From assembly GCA_021234155.1 (NCBI GenBank), contig JAJEKV010000020.1:5258563-5322562 (forward strand): DNA of 64,000 bases. Direction: 5' to 3'. The number at the start of each line of letters is the position of its first letter. Positions within the stretch are counted from its first letter, which is position 1. The notes under the pieces are model-generated. The model was not told the DNA's origin. It saw only the letters and a list, made by a program, of their open reading frames with translations, and did not search any database. The stretch comes from Isoetes taiwanensis. Its lineage: Eukaryota; Streptophyta; Lycopodiopsida; Isoetales; Isoetaceae. Both the position numbers and the translations under genes were made by a program. Below, one piece after another: positions 9,974-21,025 of the stretch.

Positions 9974-10925
9974 AGAATAATGGGATCAATCCGCTCTATC
10001 TTTATGGTAACTTTTACTTATGTTCTATTTGTTTTATTGTGATGAAATTCAAAAGCTACAGGTGATGAAAGCCTCAAATGAATTCTAGTTTTTTTTTGTT
10101 TGAATTCTAAAATTTTTGTCACACCAGAGGGACGGGGCCAAACCATTAGCATCCAACATATAAAAATTAAATCTCCCAACACATACCAACCAACACATAA
10201 CAACCATTGACATTAACAACCAACACATAACTACCATTGACACTAATTAACACAACCATTGGGTCCAACACATTTAAATTAAAATCCCCCTTAAACCCCC
10301 TTTGGTTTGGGTGCATATTCACACGGAGGGTGACGTAGGGCAGCGAGAGCCCTCTAATTGTATTTTGCACGTACAAAATCAACACCATATAGTATTTCGC
10401 TTGAAATCTTATAGTATTTTGCGAATCTTGTTATACAGTATAGCAAATTTTGTACTTGCATACCCCACAAACGAGGAACTTTACGTACGGTGTAGATTAA
10501 GGAATAAGGGGTGAATATGCCTATCCAACAGCTCTTGTTGCTCGGAGTCATCCCCCGTGTGAATATGCACCCAAACCAAAGGGGGTTTAAGGGGGATTTT
10601 AATTTAAATGTGTTGGACCCAATGGTTGTGTTAAATGTCAATGGTAGTTATCTGTTGGTTGTTAATGTCAATGGTTGTTATGTGTTGGTTGTTATGTGTT
10701 GGGAGATTTAATTTGTATATGTTGGATGTTAATGGTTTGTGTTGCAAAAAAAATTTTTGCCCCCCCCCCCCCCAGTGTGACAAAAATTTTAGAATTCAAA
10801 CAAAAAAAAAACTAGAATTCATTTGAGGCTTTCATCACCTGTAGCTTTTGAATTTCATCACAATAAAACAAATAGAACATAAGTAAAAGTTACCATAAAG
10901 ATAGAGCGGATTGATCCCATTATTC
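9974..10925. mobile_element. ~950-bp palindrome around a foldback MITE
   Basis: The left arm (9974-10335) starts AGAATAATGGGATCAATCC. The right arm (about 10548-10925) ends with its reverse complement, GGATTGATCCCATTATTCT. The arms match almost base for base over about 360 bp, including ATTCAAAAGCTACAGGTGAT and CCCCCTTAAACCCCCTTTGG. The ~210-bp centre contains GCAGCGAGAGC on one side and GCTCTTGTTGCTCGG on the other. The right arm carries a C15 run (10760-10774). The inner 10170-10735 part is a repeat family also found, one-armed, at 21026 and 23700. The outer arms appear unique here, so a larger inverted duplication may be centred on the MITE. Confidence 0.9.
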
Positions 10926-11059
10926 TTTTCAATAGTGATTGCAGACGGATAGCTGCCCCATTCCCGATACTATATAAGACACAAAATTAGAATTAGTTAG
11001 CTAAATTAAAAATTATGAATGAATAGAAGGTTTCTTAGTCTGCAAGCATGCCATTAATG
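10926..11059. other. intergenic spacer
   Basis: AT-rich sequence between the palindrome and the transposase-like relic; nothing else seen. Confidence 0.4.
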
Positions 11060-11512
11060 CCACGTCTCCCCCACCTTTGTGGCTCTTCTTTTCGTGCAGC
11101 AACTGCTCTTTTTTTGCTGCGTATGGTTTGCCTTAGCTTTTTCTTGAAAGCGTGTCCAATCTTCGGGCGTAATATATAGCGGAGCTGTTCGAGTTTTACT
11201 TCTTGTCAAATAGTTCCTGTCCACCAATACAAGCTAGATAAATAATTTGAAAACAAGCTAAATAATTGACTCAAATAGGCTACTTACTTCCAGTGGTTAT
11301 ATTGATGACTGGCATCATATAGTATGTTCCTTCCCATTATCCACTAACTTCTTCTTAATGTCTGCTGATATCTCTTTCCAACCCAAGTCAATATCCCGAC
11401 AAAGAAATTTCACAGAATGGCCAAGGGCTTTCTTCCATGACTCGCCATGCTCATCCATGTGAATATGACCTCCGCGAACCATTGTGACCTGTTCCAATAA
11501 AGTGAAGAACAA
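11060..11512 (-). pseudogene. possible Ptta/En/Spm-type transposase-associated fragment
   Basis: Two minus-strand coding-like stretches. The first (11512-11315) includes HMDEHGESWKKALGHSVKFL and GWKEISADIKKKLVDNG. The second (about 11220-11065) includes NYLTRSKTRTAPLYITPEDW, EKAKANHTQQKKS and TKVGETWH. The pattern of a 'W..I....K.KL' helix followed by 'NR/NH..Q.KK..' and a 'G..S' segment resembles the plant Ptta/En/Spm transposase-associated domain. This assignment is tentative. No intact gene remains. Confidence 0.4.
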
Positions 11513-12484
11513 CTAAATATATGTCATCAAAAAACAGAATAGAATCACAATCACAATAGAAGTCAAACATACGTCTTTCTCCTTGCTAAGCCTTCTAAAT
11601 GTGACGTCTTCCTCTTCCATATCGCTTGAATCCTCGCTCTCGTCCATCTCCTCATTTACAATCTCGTGGTCTTCATCGTTCCCATTAGCATCGGGGGCAT
11701 TTACGGATTTTGACTATACAACCAAGTTAGTCCATCCACAAGAATTTATATTGCTGAATTTCAGATTTACAAAGCACATAGTGTGGCTACCTTTTGCTTT
11801 GTCTACTGTTTTACCATTGGTCCCAAGTAAAAGTTAATATTAGGAAAAACCAAGCTGCAGCAAGTGTTGCGGCAGGAGCAAGAGATCAGAGATCAGAGCA
11901 TTTCCTTCTTCCTTTTCCTTGCATGAAGCCTCTAACTTTTTACCGTATCCATGTCCACCTTCTCTTGATGCCAAATGTATTATTTCATGCATGGAAATGG
12001 TTCACACATACGATTAGTCCTTGCTGAGGTGCCTTTGCACCCATTTTCTTTGCAGAAAGGCCTTGTCATCCGTTTGCAGAAACATTTTTGATATAAACTC
12101 TGACCCTAGTCTTTCCAAGTTCCAAATGCTAACTAATGCCCAAACTGCTCTTGCTGTTATCGAATCTTTCAGAAATATGAAATAAGGTAAAATTTTGTGG
12201 TACAATATTAACCTTCATCCAAGCAAGACAGTTAAAGCATATATGTTATTTGCCAACATCCATTAAATTCCCAAACGCCTCTTTTAAATGGGACTAGTAT
12301 TCTCTAAGACACAAATATGCCTAACCTAAAGCTATTTGCTATCAAGAGATATACATTTGCACATTTAAATAATCTTACTGCCAATTTTCTACTCTTTTTC
12401 TTCCCCTTGTTTTTCCATCTGCATTGGTAGACCATCGTAAATGCTAGAGGTTTTGAAGCCTCACAATCCATTTTCGTGGAATGT
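11513..12484. other. intergenic region with short unassigned ORFs
   Basis: Contains Ser/Glu-rich short reading frames (for example minus-strand acidic sequence opposite 11583-11700) that may be the N-terminal exon of the fragment at 11060-11512. Nothing could be assigned. Confidence 0.3.
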
Positions 12485-12705
12485 TTTAATCAAAGCTTAT
12501 GATCGGCATGCACAAGGAAGCCAAGCCTTGGTTCTTTTCAGGCAGATGGAATTAGAAGGAATGATCCTGGATAAATGTTTTTAGAGTAGTACGATTGATG
12601 TCTGCAGCAGCCTACAAGCTCTAGCTCAAGGAAAGCAAATCCATGCTTACATTCTCAGGTGCAAGAGGTATAAAACCAACATTTTTATTGCAACATCCCG
12701 AGTTA
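12485..12705 (+). pseudogene. pentatricopeptide repeat (PPR, PLS-type) protein fragment
   Basis: PPR proteins bind organellar RNA. One frame reads AYDRHAQGSQALVLFRQMEL then EGMILDKCF and a stop. After a frame change it continues CSSLQALAQGKQIHAYILR and CKRYKTNIFIAT. This is the classic PLS-class pattern 'AYxxHGxxxEALxLFxxMxxEGxxxD..F..vl.aCssLxaLxxGkqIHaxilrxgf..niFv'. One stop and one frameshift within 220 bp, and no neighbouring repeats, show that it is a relic. Confidence 0.85.
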
Positions 12706-13412
12706 ATATGTATAGCCTCATTGCCTTTATAAGTTATTATCAGAGTTTTCCAGTTAAGTACACATTTCTACTTTATTGCCTTTGAGCTAAACAATCAATT
12801 GACATTACGTTACAACTAGTACTATACCTTGATTTTCGAGCACTTTTAGAAGAGCTTGAATCTTTTTGGTGATGAGCGGCCTTTGATGGAGCATTTGATG
12901 GAGTCTGCTTAAGATGCTTATCTAGCAAAGACTTGAATTTTAACAACTCCTCTTGCGACATCTCGGCACCATATTTTGCAGGTCCGTCGATGTGCCATCT
13001 TCGTTACTGCCACCTTTCTCTCGTGAGCTAGCTCCTTTCTTAGACATATTCTTTGGGGCCACTAAAGAAGATAACCAAGCAAGTCATACAAAGAGATTCA
13101 GGAGGAAGCCATACAAAGCAAATGGAGCAAGTGAAAACGACATAACTTTTTGGCAGAATAGTGATCGAAAGCCTATCTTTTATGTAACAATGCGCACCTG
13201 CAAATTTACATTCAAGTCTGATTCCTACTATCATTATGGCTTTAATCAATCAATCTCCATATTTTGACCAAGCTTGAGAATTAATCATGAAACAATAGAT
13301 TTGTAGAGGCAAGATTCACTATCTAGATGCTTATAATATGCACCTTATAATATTCACAATAAATTCTAAATGCTTTGTAGACAAATAATGCAAGATTTAG
13401 CACCTCGATCAC
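12706..13412. other. intergenic region with unassigned short ORFs
   Basis: A minus-strand ORF at 12773-12961 (MSQEELLKFKSLLDKHLKQT, then a Ser/Lys-rich tail) could be an exon of an unknown protein. Nothing else supports it. Confidence 0.25.
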
Positions 13413-15150
13413 ATGAGTAGTCTTATAAAAGATATTCTCCAAGTATTTACAACCGATGGTGAGGCTTTGAAACATATAGAAGACAAATGGCCACATTTTA
13501 AGGATGAACCAAGGAATGCTCGTCTTGCTTTGGGCATGGATGGAATATGTCCATTTGGAACGATGTCATCTACTCATAGTGTCTGGCCTATTGTTGTTAT
13601 AAACTATAACATACCACCTTCGATGGCAACTAAGGTAGGCCATTTAATGCTCACACTTATAGTTCCAGGTACATCCCTTTACATAGCCTTGCGATGTATT
13701 TTTATGTAGGTCTGATGCTTCCTAATTTAATGCAATTTCACTTCTTAGGCAAATACCAAGTCAAGGATATGAATGTATACTTAGAACCATTTGTGGAGGA
13801 ATTGGATGTTTTATGGAAAGGCATACACATGTACGACATTTCAAGGCAACCACACAATTTCACATTCCATGGAATACTATATATGCTTCACAATTCATGA
13901 CTATCATGGATTTAAAGTTGCATCGGGTACGATGCTCGTGCTCACCATATTTATTTGTGCGAGTTCTCCACTACAAGGTTCAATTGGGCATTTACTTTTT
14001 TTTTGCAGGATTGCAAACTAGCGGATCATGTGGGTGTCCATCTTGCGGCCAAAACTTAACATCTTATAGATCACCACACTTGTCAAAGATGATATACACT
14101 CGCATCAAAGGTATCTACCACTAGGTCATCAGCTTCGTTGTGGTGATTTATCAGATGTCCCGATTAGAAGAACTCCACATGATTGGTTGAAAACATGGAA
14201 TGATCATGGCCCAGAAAAGGGTAAACATCCACTGGCATGAAGATGCTATCTATATTTTACACATTGGAATATTGGTTTGAGCTAAAGATTGCACCTCCTA
14301 GATCCTATGCACATTTTCAAAAATGTGAGCCATTCACTTTGGCGACATCTTACGGGAGATTGGGAGACTCTAAAAGCTAGGAATGATCTAAAAGATAAAG
14401 GCATCAAAAAAGAGTTGTGGCCAATTGAAGAAGAGGGTAGAGCTCCTTGCTTTCTTCGAGGTCCTTGGGTATTAAAGAGGGATGAACTCAAACAAGTAAA
14501 AGAAGCTATCAAAAGTTCGCGCACTCCGATTGGCTATGGATCCTCCCTTAGAAGGGCATTTACAAAAGATGGGGATCTCACAGGCTTAAAGTCGCATGAT
14601 TGGCACAAGTTTCTATAGGTACATATAAGTATAATAACTAAAGAAGCAGGACCAATGGACTAAATGGATGAAGTTCACCAATAAATTGCTTACAATATCT
14701 TCAAACTTGTAAATCTATATGATAGTGACACCTAATTTGGATTCCTTATTATAACAACATATTCTCCCATGTGCCTTGGAGAATTGCCTCACATCACGCA
14801 TTCGAAAGGTCATCTATAGACTCGCAAGCTTCTCTAGGTGGGTCTCTTCTAAGCAAATTGTAGCTGCTGATATCCCCGCTATGAAAATAGAGATTGCGGA
14901 GATATTATGCCAATTAGAAGATCTATTTCTCACCAGTATATTTGATCTTCAAGTATGATGTAATTATTTAAATAAATTTCATGTACCAATTATACCTAAC
15001 AAATGTTATTCTTAGGTACATTTGTTGGTGCATTTGCCGCAAGAAATATTGCTCGTGGGTCCAAACCCTTCAAGATGGATGTTCTTTTAAGAGAGATATA
15101 TGAAAGTATTAAAAGGCTTTGTGCGCCAGATGGCAAGGCCTGACGGATGT
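13413..15150 (+). pseudogene. CACTA transposon TNP2-type transposase
   Basis: En/Spm transposase relic. Exon 1 (13413-13668) has RNARLALGMDGICPFGTMSS and HSVWPIVVINYNIPPSMATK, the TNP2 core 'R..RLG..DG..PFG..S..HS.WPV....YN.PP..'. A GT/AG intron (13669-13748) leads to KYQVKDMNVYLEPFVEELDV. A frame change follows, then CFTIHDYHGF, a zinc-knuckle-like CGCPSCG, LLDPMHIFKNVSHSLW, LKARNDLKDKGIKKELWP and GLKSHDWHKFL. From 14770 the TNP2 C-terminal domain reads LENCLTSRIRKVIYRLASFS, ILCQLEDLFLTSIFDLQV and HLLVHLPQEILLVGPKPFKM. Several stops and frameshifts make it inactive. No flanking CACTA termini were found within a few kb. Confidence 0.9.
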
Positions 15151-16250
15151 ATGGCAGAAGAACATCTTATTGGGGGGAACATTATTCTTCTTATATTCAA
15201 CACTTTTCTATCAACATGACTTCAGTTGTTGTTCGTGCAGCAGGGAGTCTCCATGCTGCCTAATTCTAAAATCTCTTTTCATCCAAAATCCAAAATATTG
15301 CTATATGATTACTCATTAGAGTTTTGAAATCTCAGCTTTGCGGCCTGATGGGCATGATTTTGGTAAAAGTGCATTATCTGATAAAATAGATCCCTTCCTT
15401 CCAAAGCTACATTTTTATAAAAGTTGTTGAAGCTCCTCAATACTTCCACACTCGCTGTTTGAGAAGGCCACCAGAGCAAGAAGACGTAACCGCAACCCAA
15501 TGTAACTATATATTTTTTTGCCTTCTTTCAATGCAGGCATTTTTGCACATTCTTGCATGCTTCAAGGATATTTGTGGAGCCATTCTCATCCATTCTTAAA
15601 GGAATGACAATCGTAATGCGATATAGCATGTTTTTCTTTAACTTAAACTGAAAATGTTGGAAGGTGACATTGCAATGTCCATTCTCAGTGTACCCAGCAA
15701 GCACAGAAGTCTAGGCATCCATCATAGGAGTCTAGGCATTCGTGTCATTCTGCATATTTTGCATATCCTATTGTTTAAATTCGGTTTTTCCGGGGTTCCG
15801 AAAAGTTTTTGGATTTTTTACTTGGTTTATTTGTCTAAGGTTTAGGTGTATTTTGTCTGCCGCCAAAGTTTTCTGGTGAGCCGAAAATCGGGAAGGAAAA
15901 AAGAGGGCCTCGACCAAGGGAGAAGAAAAAAAAAAGAGGACGGCTCGATGGAGGCGCCGTTTTGGTAAGTTCTTTTTGGATAGGATCGTTTTTAGCTGTC
16001 GGGAGCTGGATAGAGGTGGTGGCAGGTTGCAGGTGCATGCAGATTGAGAGGTATAAGAAGGAGGTTCCGGATGCTGCTGCTGTGAATCGAAGTCTGTTGT
16101 TGGCGTAGATCGATTTGCCCTTCTCGATTTGCCCTCTTTCAATTTCCGACATGCAATGTTTTATCCCCTTTAGGCATGCTATAAGGATGATTCTGGGCAT
16201 GAGAAAAGGATCGATAGGATTTTTGTTGCAATAGATTTTGCCTGGAGCAG
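15151..16250. other. intergenic region
   Basis: Short unassigned ORFs only. The GC-richer part around 15850-16200 resembles a 5' UTR or promoter-proximal area of the gene fragment that follows. Confidence 0.3.
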
Positions 16251-16257
16251 CACTAAC

Positions 16258-17460
16258 TATGGATAATAAGCTTCCATGGCTTTTACCAGGTCAATCTCTT
16301 TGATTTCCCTTCTGATCGATTTTGTGCTTCTAATGTTTATCTTCTCTAACGATTTTGGTGAAGAGCTGTGGGGAGGAGGAAAGATCTGATACAAGTAAGA
16401 AAGGGGGGGATGCAGATGGGGAGGAGCAAGAACAAACTAACGCAGATAAATGTCGGTTTTGCTATAATCAATCCATTTGTTTGCCTTAGATTCTATTTTG
16501 GCTTTCAATCTTGGGATATCTGTAACGGGCCCATGGTAGACCGCTCGAGTATTCGAACCTTGAATGTGCCTGTGGGGCGTTCCCGAGACACCGGCATAAA
16601 TGGGTAGAAGCGACTACTCATAAACGTCGAGACGGTTTTGCCCAGTTGGTTAAGGGCATGTCGGTTAGGAACGTTACAGTTGGTATCAGAGCAGGTCTCG
16701 AGTTCGAGTCTCCATGGGTGCCTATATGCATGGGTAATTTGCAAAGGCTTGGTAATCATTGTGACATGGTATTGCTTGGATGCTCGAGGACGAGCATAGT
16801 TCTAGTGGGAGAGACTGTAACGGGCCCATGGTAGACCGCTCGAGTATTCGAACTTTGAATGTGCCTGTGGGGCGTTCCCGAGACACCGGCATAAATGGGT
16901 AGAAGCGACTACTCATAAACTTCTAGACGGTTTTGCCCAGTTGGTTAAGGGCATGTCGGTTAGGAACGTTACAATATCTTTCCATCGATTCAACCAGAGA
17001 TTCATATTACGGCTGGCATGTTGCTCAACAAAGCAGACGTGAAAGACTTAGGGTTCCCGGTTCCTTACATCCTGTTTTGCCGCAGAGTGGCACTCACAGT
17101 GATCATTCTGTTGGATCTGCATGGGCCTTAGAAATCCGGCAAGGGGCACCTGTTCAACAATCAGAACATCTAGAAACTTCTGCACAGATGAGGTATTCTA
17201 ACCAAAGCAATATGAACGACATGCTCCCTGTATATTATGCTTCCTTCATTTCTGCTGATCCTTTCAACTTCCCTACCGGAGCAGAGCTCTTAGCCATGTC
17301 TGCAATAATGGTTACATGGGTTGCTTGGACTCTGGCCAGTTTTAAGAAATTCATTTTGTCTAGCATGATCTTTGTTGTTTTCAAACAAAGGGCCAGTGGG
17401 ATTTTTTATTGGTTCTTCTATGAATCTAGCATGAATGGACAACTGTGGTTGGTGCTTTAG
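16258..17460 (+). pseudogene. BEL1-like homeodomain protein N-terminal fragment, disrupted by a TRIM
   Basis: BEL1-like (BLH/BELL) TALE factors carry an N-terminal 'H(V)xQQSRRDKLRxP' motif. Here the frame downstream of the TRIM (about 16974-17290) reads DSYYGWHVAQQSRRERLRVP and is followed by the Ser/Gln-rich linker usual in the family. A short exon at 16258-16290 (MDNKLPWLLP then a GT donor) may be the original start. The SKY, BELL and homeobox domains are absent; after about 17290 the frame becomes hydrophobic and unrelated, and it stops at 17460. The assignment rests mainly on one motif. A complete TRIM retrotransposon sits immediately upstream of the motif, in the probable intron or 5' coding region. 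Confidence 0.55.
16521..16973 (+). mobile_element. complete TRIM (terminal-repeat retrotransposon in miniature)
   Basis: Two 158-bp LTRs (16521-16678 and 16816-16973) both run TGTAACGGGC..GAACGTTACA and differ at only about four positions. Immediately after the 5' LTR is the primer-binding site TGGTATCAGAGC (16681-16692), complementary to the 3' end of initiator tRNA-Met. Just before the 3' LTR is a short purine-rich tract (GTGGGAGAGA). The flanking 5-bp target duplication is ATATC (16516-16520 and 16974-16978). The 137-bp interior has no coding capacity, so it would need proteins in trans. Young insertion. Confidence 0.96.
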
Positions 17461-17805
17461 TTTAGCTTTGGATGTCATGTGTCCCATGTTGTTGATGATG
17501 TTCATGGACCAGTTGAGTTCATTTGATGGAAGAAATATCAGGCACAGATTATGGATGATCCAGGTCGACAATGCCAATAGAGCATAGGAATGTTTGTGGT
17601 GCTTAACTTGCCAGCAGATGGTTCATAGTCTTTACTTCTCAATGATTTGTGTTGCATGTAGAGATTGTAAGGTGTAGAATGAGGCTTCATAAAAGTGGCT
17701 TTGTTAGTATGTGCAGAAGATGTTCATGATAGGTGTTACTTTTGAAATGTTGTGGCGTTTTGTGAGGCATGACAGCTAATTAACTTCCTTTTTACTTTAT
17801 GTTTC
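17461..17805. other. spacer between gene fragments
   Basis: No ORF or repeat recognised. It ends in TTTATGTTTCAG, the splice acceptor of the next fragment. Confidence 0.4.
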
Positions 17806-17807
17806 AG

Positions 17808-18245
17808 AGTGTAAATATCGAGTTAGTATGTGTACAGTTAATGGGTCTTCCCAGACCTTTAATAGCTCTGCTGACCTACAAGATCATGTGAGGGTTTCTC
17901 ACAAGTATGCACATTGTGAAAGCTGTGGTGTAGCCTTCTTAAAGAAGCAACGCAAACGGCATTTTGAGACACATACACCTGTTGGTTCAAAGAAAAGAAT
18001 CTGCTGTTCTTATCTAGGCTGTCTCTATTCTTATACTAAGGTAATTAAAACCTTTTTTTCTTTTTACTTTTGTGTTTTGCTTTACGTTGATGGTGCAGTT
18101 TCTTTTTTCTCGGAAGTCTAATTTAGAGAAACACATCAACGTGGTTCACTTAGAGTCAAAACCTTACACATGCGACATATATGGTAATTGCTTTCCATAC
18201 AGACATGTCAAAGAGAATCATGAAAAAGTTGCTCACGTTCCTGTA
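17808..18245 (+). pseudogene. transcription factor IIIA (C2H2 zinc finger) fragment
   Basis: TFIIIA binds the 5S rRNA gene and 5S RNA. Exon 1 (about 17808-18041) follows a CAG acceptor and encodes ADLQDHVRVSHKYAHCESCG and VAFLKKQRKRHFETH, two adjacent fingers. After a GT/AG intron, exon 2 (about 18100-18242) encodes SNLEKHINVVHLESKPYTCD and HVKENHEKVAHVP, then a GTAAGT donor. 'SNL.xH...VHL..KPF.C' and 'xHV(R/K)xNHEKs' are characteristic of plant TFIIIA. The last finger is shortened between its cysteines. Only the middle of the gene is present, with its introns, so it is a copied genomic segment. Confidence 0.78.
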
Positions 18246-18499
18246 AGTAAACTCCTGCTTTTTGCAAAGCTCGAAAACTTATCTGTTTAATCTGATTAAT
18301 CGCATTCATAACATTTTTATACGAAGGTCAAGGAGGCGGAAGCATGTTGAATCAATAAATTGAAGCTGTAGAGAGACAAAAGTAGCAGTTGTAAAGGAGA
18401 AACTAAGAGTTCTATAGGGAGCCACAGGAAATTACTGTTGGTAAACTGCCCATCAACTGTTTCTATGTGCACGTGCTATCCTTTTGTGCCCTTGGTTGG

Positions 18500-18900
18500 C
18501 CAATTGTTTCTAATTGCCTACATTCTTAACCAATGCCTACATTCTTAACCAATGCCTGTAAGTGTTTCTGGCTGCCTATTTAGTGCAAAAAATCAAGTAT
18601 GGCAAAAAATAAGTGTGGCCCATATTCTGCTTCGCAATGCCTCACTCATTGCATTGTACAATTTCCAATTTCCACATGTGTTTCCTATTTAGTTCAGATC
18701 TATGTATAGTCAATTTGCAGTTAAGAAACAAGGTAAGCAGTTCGAAGATATATCTATTTGCTGGGACTATTGCAAAAAAAATACGTGTGGCCCATATTTT
18801 GGTTGAGCCCATACATTGTCAAGCAAGTACAATGACTCACTCATTGCATTGTATTACTTCTGAGCATGGCAAAAATCAGGTTTGGCAAAAAACAAGTGTG
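18500..18900. repeat. short direct duplications
   Basis: A 20-bp unit (CCTACATTCTTAACCAATG) is tandemly duplicated at 18518-18556. Two longer diverged copies share AAGTGTGGCCCATATT and CTCACTCATTGCATTGTA (about 18600-18665 and 18775-18860). Confidence 0.75.
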
Positions 18901-19000
18901 TCAACGCATTACGAGGAGAAACATTTAGATGCTGAACCTCTCTTCATGTGTACTGATCGTTCATCAATTATTTCAAATACAACTCTTGCAAACATCTATA

Positions 19001-19138
19001 TGTAGCATAATAACAGGGGGTTGGTTTTGTATTTTTGTACTATTTTTTCTATGGTTTTCATATGATTTCGAAAGCGTATTGCATGGGGACTACTAATTAG
19101 TATATCTAGAGTGCACATACACCTGCATTAATTTTAGT
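19001..19138 (+). mobile_element. TGTAGCATAATAACAGGGGG repeat family, copy 2
   Basis: Same block order as the copy at 9166: TGTAGCATAATAACAGGGGG at the start, GATTTCGAAAGCGTATT in the middle and TATCTAGAGTGCAC near the end. Confidence 0.75.
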
Positions 19139-20295
19139 GTTTTTGTTCAATGGTTTAGACCCATGTGCCATGTTGTATTTTTTCTCAATTAGCTTATTGA
19201 GGCTCGTTGACATGCAACCCTCGAGCCATTTAGAAATAGGGTTTGCTAGCTGAAGGCACAAATTCTGCAGAGGTGGAGCACTGGTACTTTTAGGTGGATG
19301 TGAAGCAGAGATTAAACATTGTCGAAACAGAAGCATGGAAATCTCAAGATCGATTTGTTTGCTAGATAGGGTTATTTGGGTTTTGCTTCGACATTTCGTC
19401 TTTTAGGGCTTGGAGAGGCAGAGGCAAAGGCAAAGCAGCAACATAACAAGATCTTTTGTGCAGTCTAGGTGTATTCCGGCAGGCTCCAGTTCCGGCAGCT
19501 TTAGCGATTACAGGAGGGCAGGCCAGGGCAGGGGCCGCATAAACGAAATAAAGAAAAAGGGGTTTCTTCCCTTGGCTTCTGATTTCTGCAATTGAAGCTC
19601 CAACAGCTCATCTAAGTAGCTTCGACCTATTTGATCCATAATCCTGCAATACTTCAAGTTCTGATTACTCCAAGACTGGAGAAAGGGGAGAAAGTTTCCA
19701 TGGATTTGTGCATATTCCCACGGATTTTTTAAAGTAGTAAATGGTTTACACTAAGCTTTGTTCATAACGGAGGAAATCAATCACTTTGATTCTATGAGCT
19801 CTTTTGTGTGGATAAGGTATCTCATTACATTGTTACATCGACTCACGGTGAGTTTCTAAGCTCTTGCTTTTCGTCTCAAAAAATTATCCGCCATGCTCTT
19901 TGTGTTTCCTATGTACGTGGAGATCGATGCTCTAAGGAAGTTTTGTTCTTGTTATAGGATGCGATTATTTATTTGGTCCTATTTGTTTGTATGTCATGGA
20001 GCTTTTTCCTCATAAAATTGTTGCCTGCCTGCTTTTTTATCCGCTCTACAATGCTTCGTTCTGGAACCCGGGCCTTTGAAATCGTGAAAGAGGTATGCGT
20101 TTTGGGCCAACATTGCAAGCATTCCATACAAACTTCTGGTCTCATTTGCTGATATTGGTCTTTGTCCGATATTTTCTGATACAGACATGAAGGACATTGC
20201 TAAGTTTAACTATTCTAACGGGCCAGAGAATCATCCGATACTAAAATGGAAGAGCAATTTGACTTCAGATCTTATACTCAACGCCCCAAGGGGAG
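19139..20295. other. intergenic region
   Basis: Only short ORFs without recognised domains. The part from 20180 (YSNGPENHPILKWKSN in one frame) may be the upstream, frameshifted continuation of the ORF that starts at 20296. Confidence 0.3.
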
Positions 20296-20733
20296 TTGGT
20301 GGAAGCAGTTATTCAATCCAATCTCTATGGAAGACATCCATTAGATGATGCTTCTGATGGCAGCAAATCTGAAGATTCTGAAAAGGAATCTCCTAGCCAG
20401 GAAACAATGGATGAGATAGACAGAATGCTTGCAGATGACAAGGCATTTGCTGCATGGAAACGAAAGAATGATGCTTTAAATGAGCTCCGTGAATATCAGG
20501 AAAGTGAGCTTCATCCAGATAGTACAGAGTGGGAGGACTGGCTGAACAATAGCTGGAAGAGTGATGACTATATTGCAACCAATGATAGCTGGTATCAGCC
20601 TCAAAAAGAATGGGAAAAAGATGGTTTGCCACGGGAACCTCAAAAAATGCCTGAACGTGGCATGAGTTGTAGTTTTAAAGAGCTTTTGTTGCGGACATTT
20701 GAGGATCAAGAACAGGTGGAGGAGGAGCTATAA
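20296..20733 (+). CDS. hypothetical acidic protein, 3' terminal exon or fragment
   Basis: A 145-codon ORF with codon use and composition that look coding. It is rich in Asp, Glu, Ser and Trp: DDASDGSKSEDSEKESPSQE, ETMDEIDRMLADDKAFAAWK, STEWEDWLNNSWKSDDY, then a C-terminal CSFKELLLRTFEDQEQVEEE. Upstream sequence in a second frame seems to continue it, so the first ATG is probably not the true start and one frameshift or intron intervenes. Acidic, Trp-containing proteins of this type occur among nuclear and plastid nucleoid factors, but I do not recognise the family and assign no function. It is followed by AT-rich sequence with a possible poly(A) region. Confidence 0.5.
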   Translation: MVEAVIQSNLYGRHPLDDASDGSKSEDSEKESPSQETMDEIDRMLADDKAFAAWKRKNDALNELREYQESELHPDSTEWEDWLNNSWKSDDYIATNDSWYQPQKEWEKDGLPREPQKMPERGMSCSFKELLLRTFEDQEQVEEEL

Positions 20734-21025
20734 TTTGAAGCGAGGATTTTTGAATATGCATTCACATCTGCGAGTATTTTTGAATATGCATTCACATCTA
20801 CGGTAATCACATTGAGTTTAGAAGAAATCATTAAGTTACAAACTTTTGATGCTACCTCATGTATTAATATTGATATTGGTATAATATTATATGTCTAATT
20901 CTATGCAATGTTTTGGTTTCTATAATTTGAGCACCTCTAGTTTGTTAGATTTGTGAGGCTATGATATACCATCCATCATTAGAGTATTAGGTAATGTCTA
21001 TATCTACACCCCTACACTATCCTTA

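Noticed and set aside
13974-13986. CACTACAAGG as a CACTA terminus
   Set aside because: It lies inside the transposase coding region and lacks an adjacent subterminal repeat array or a matching inverted end.
16641-16700. tRNA gene inside the TRIM
   Set aside because: A/B-box-like words are present but no cloverleaf closes; the LTR and PBS explain the sequence. Kept only as a finding about possible Pol III boxes.
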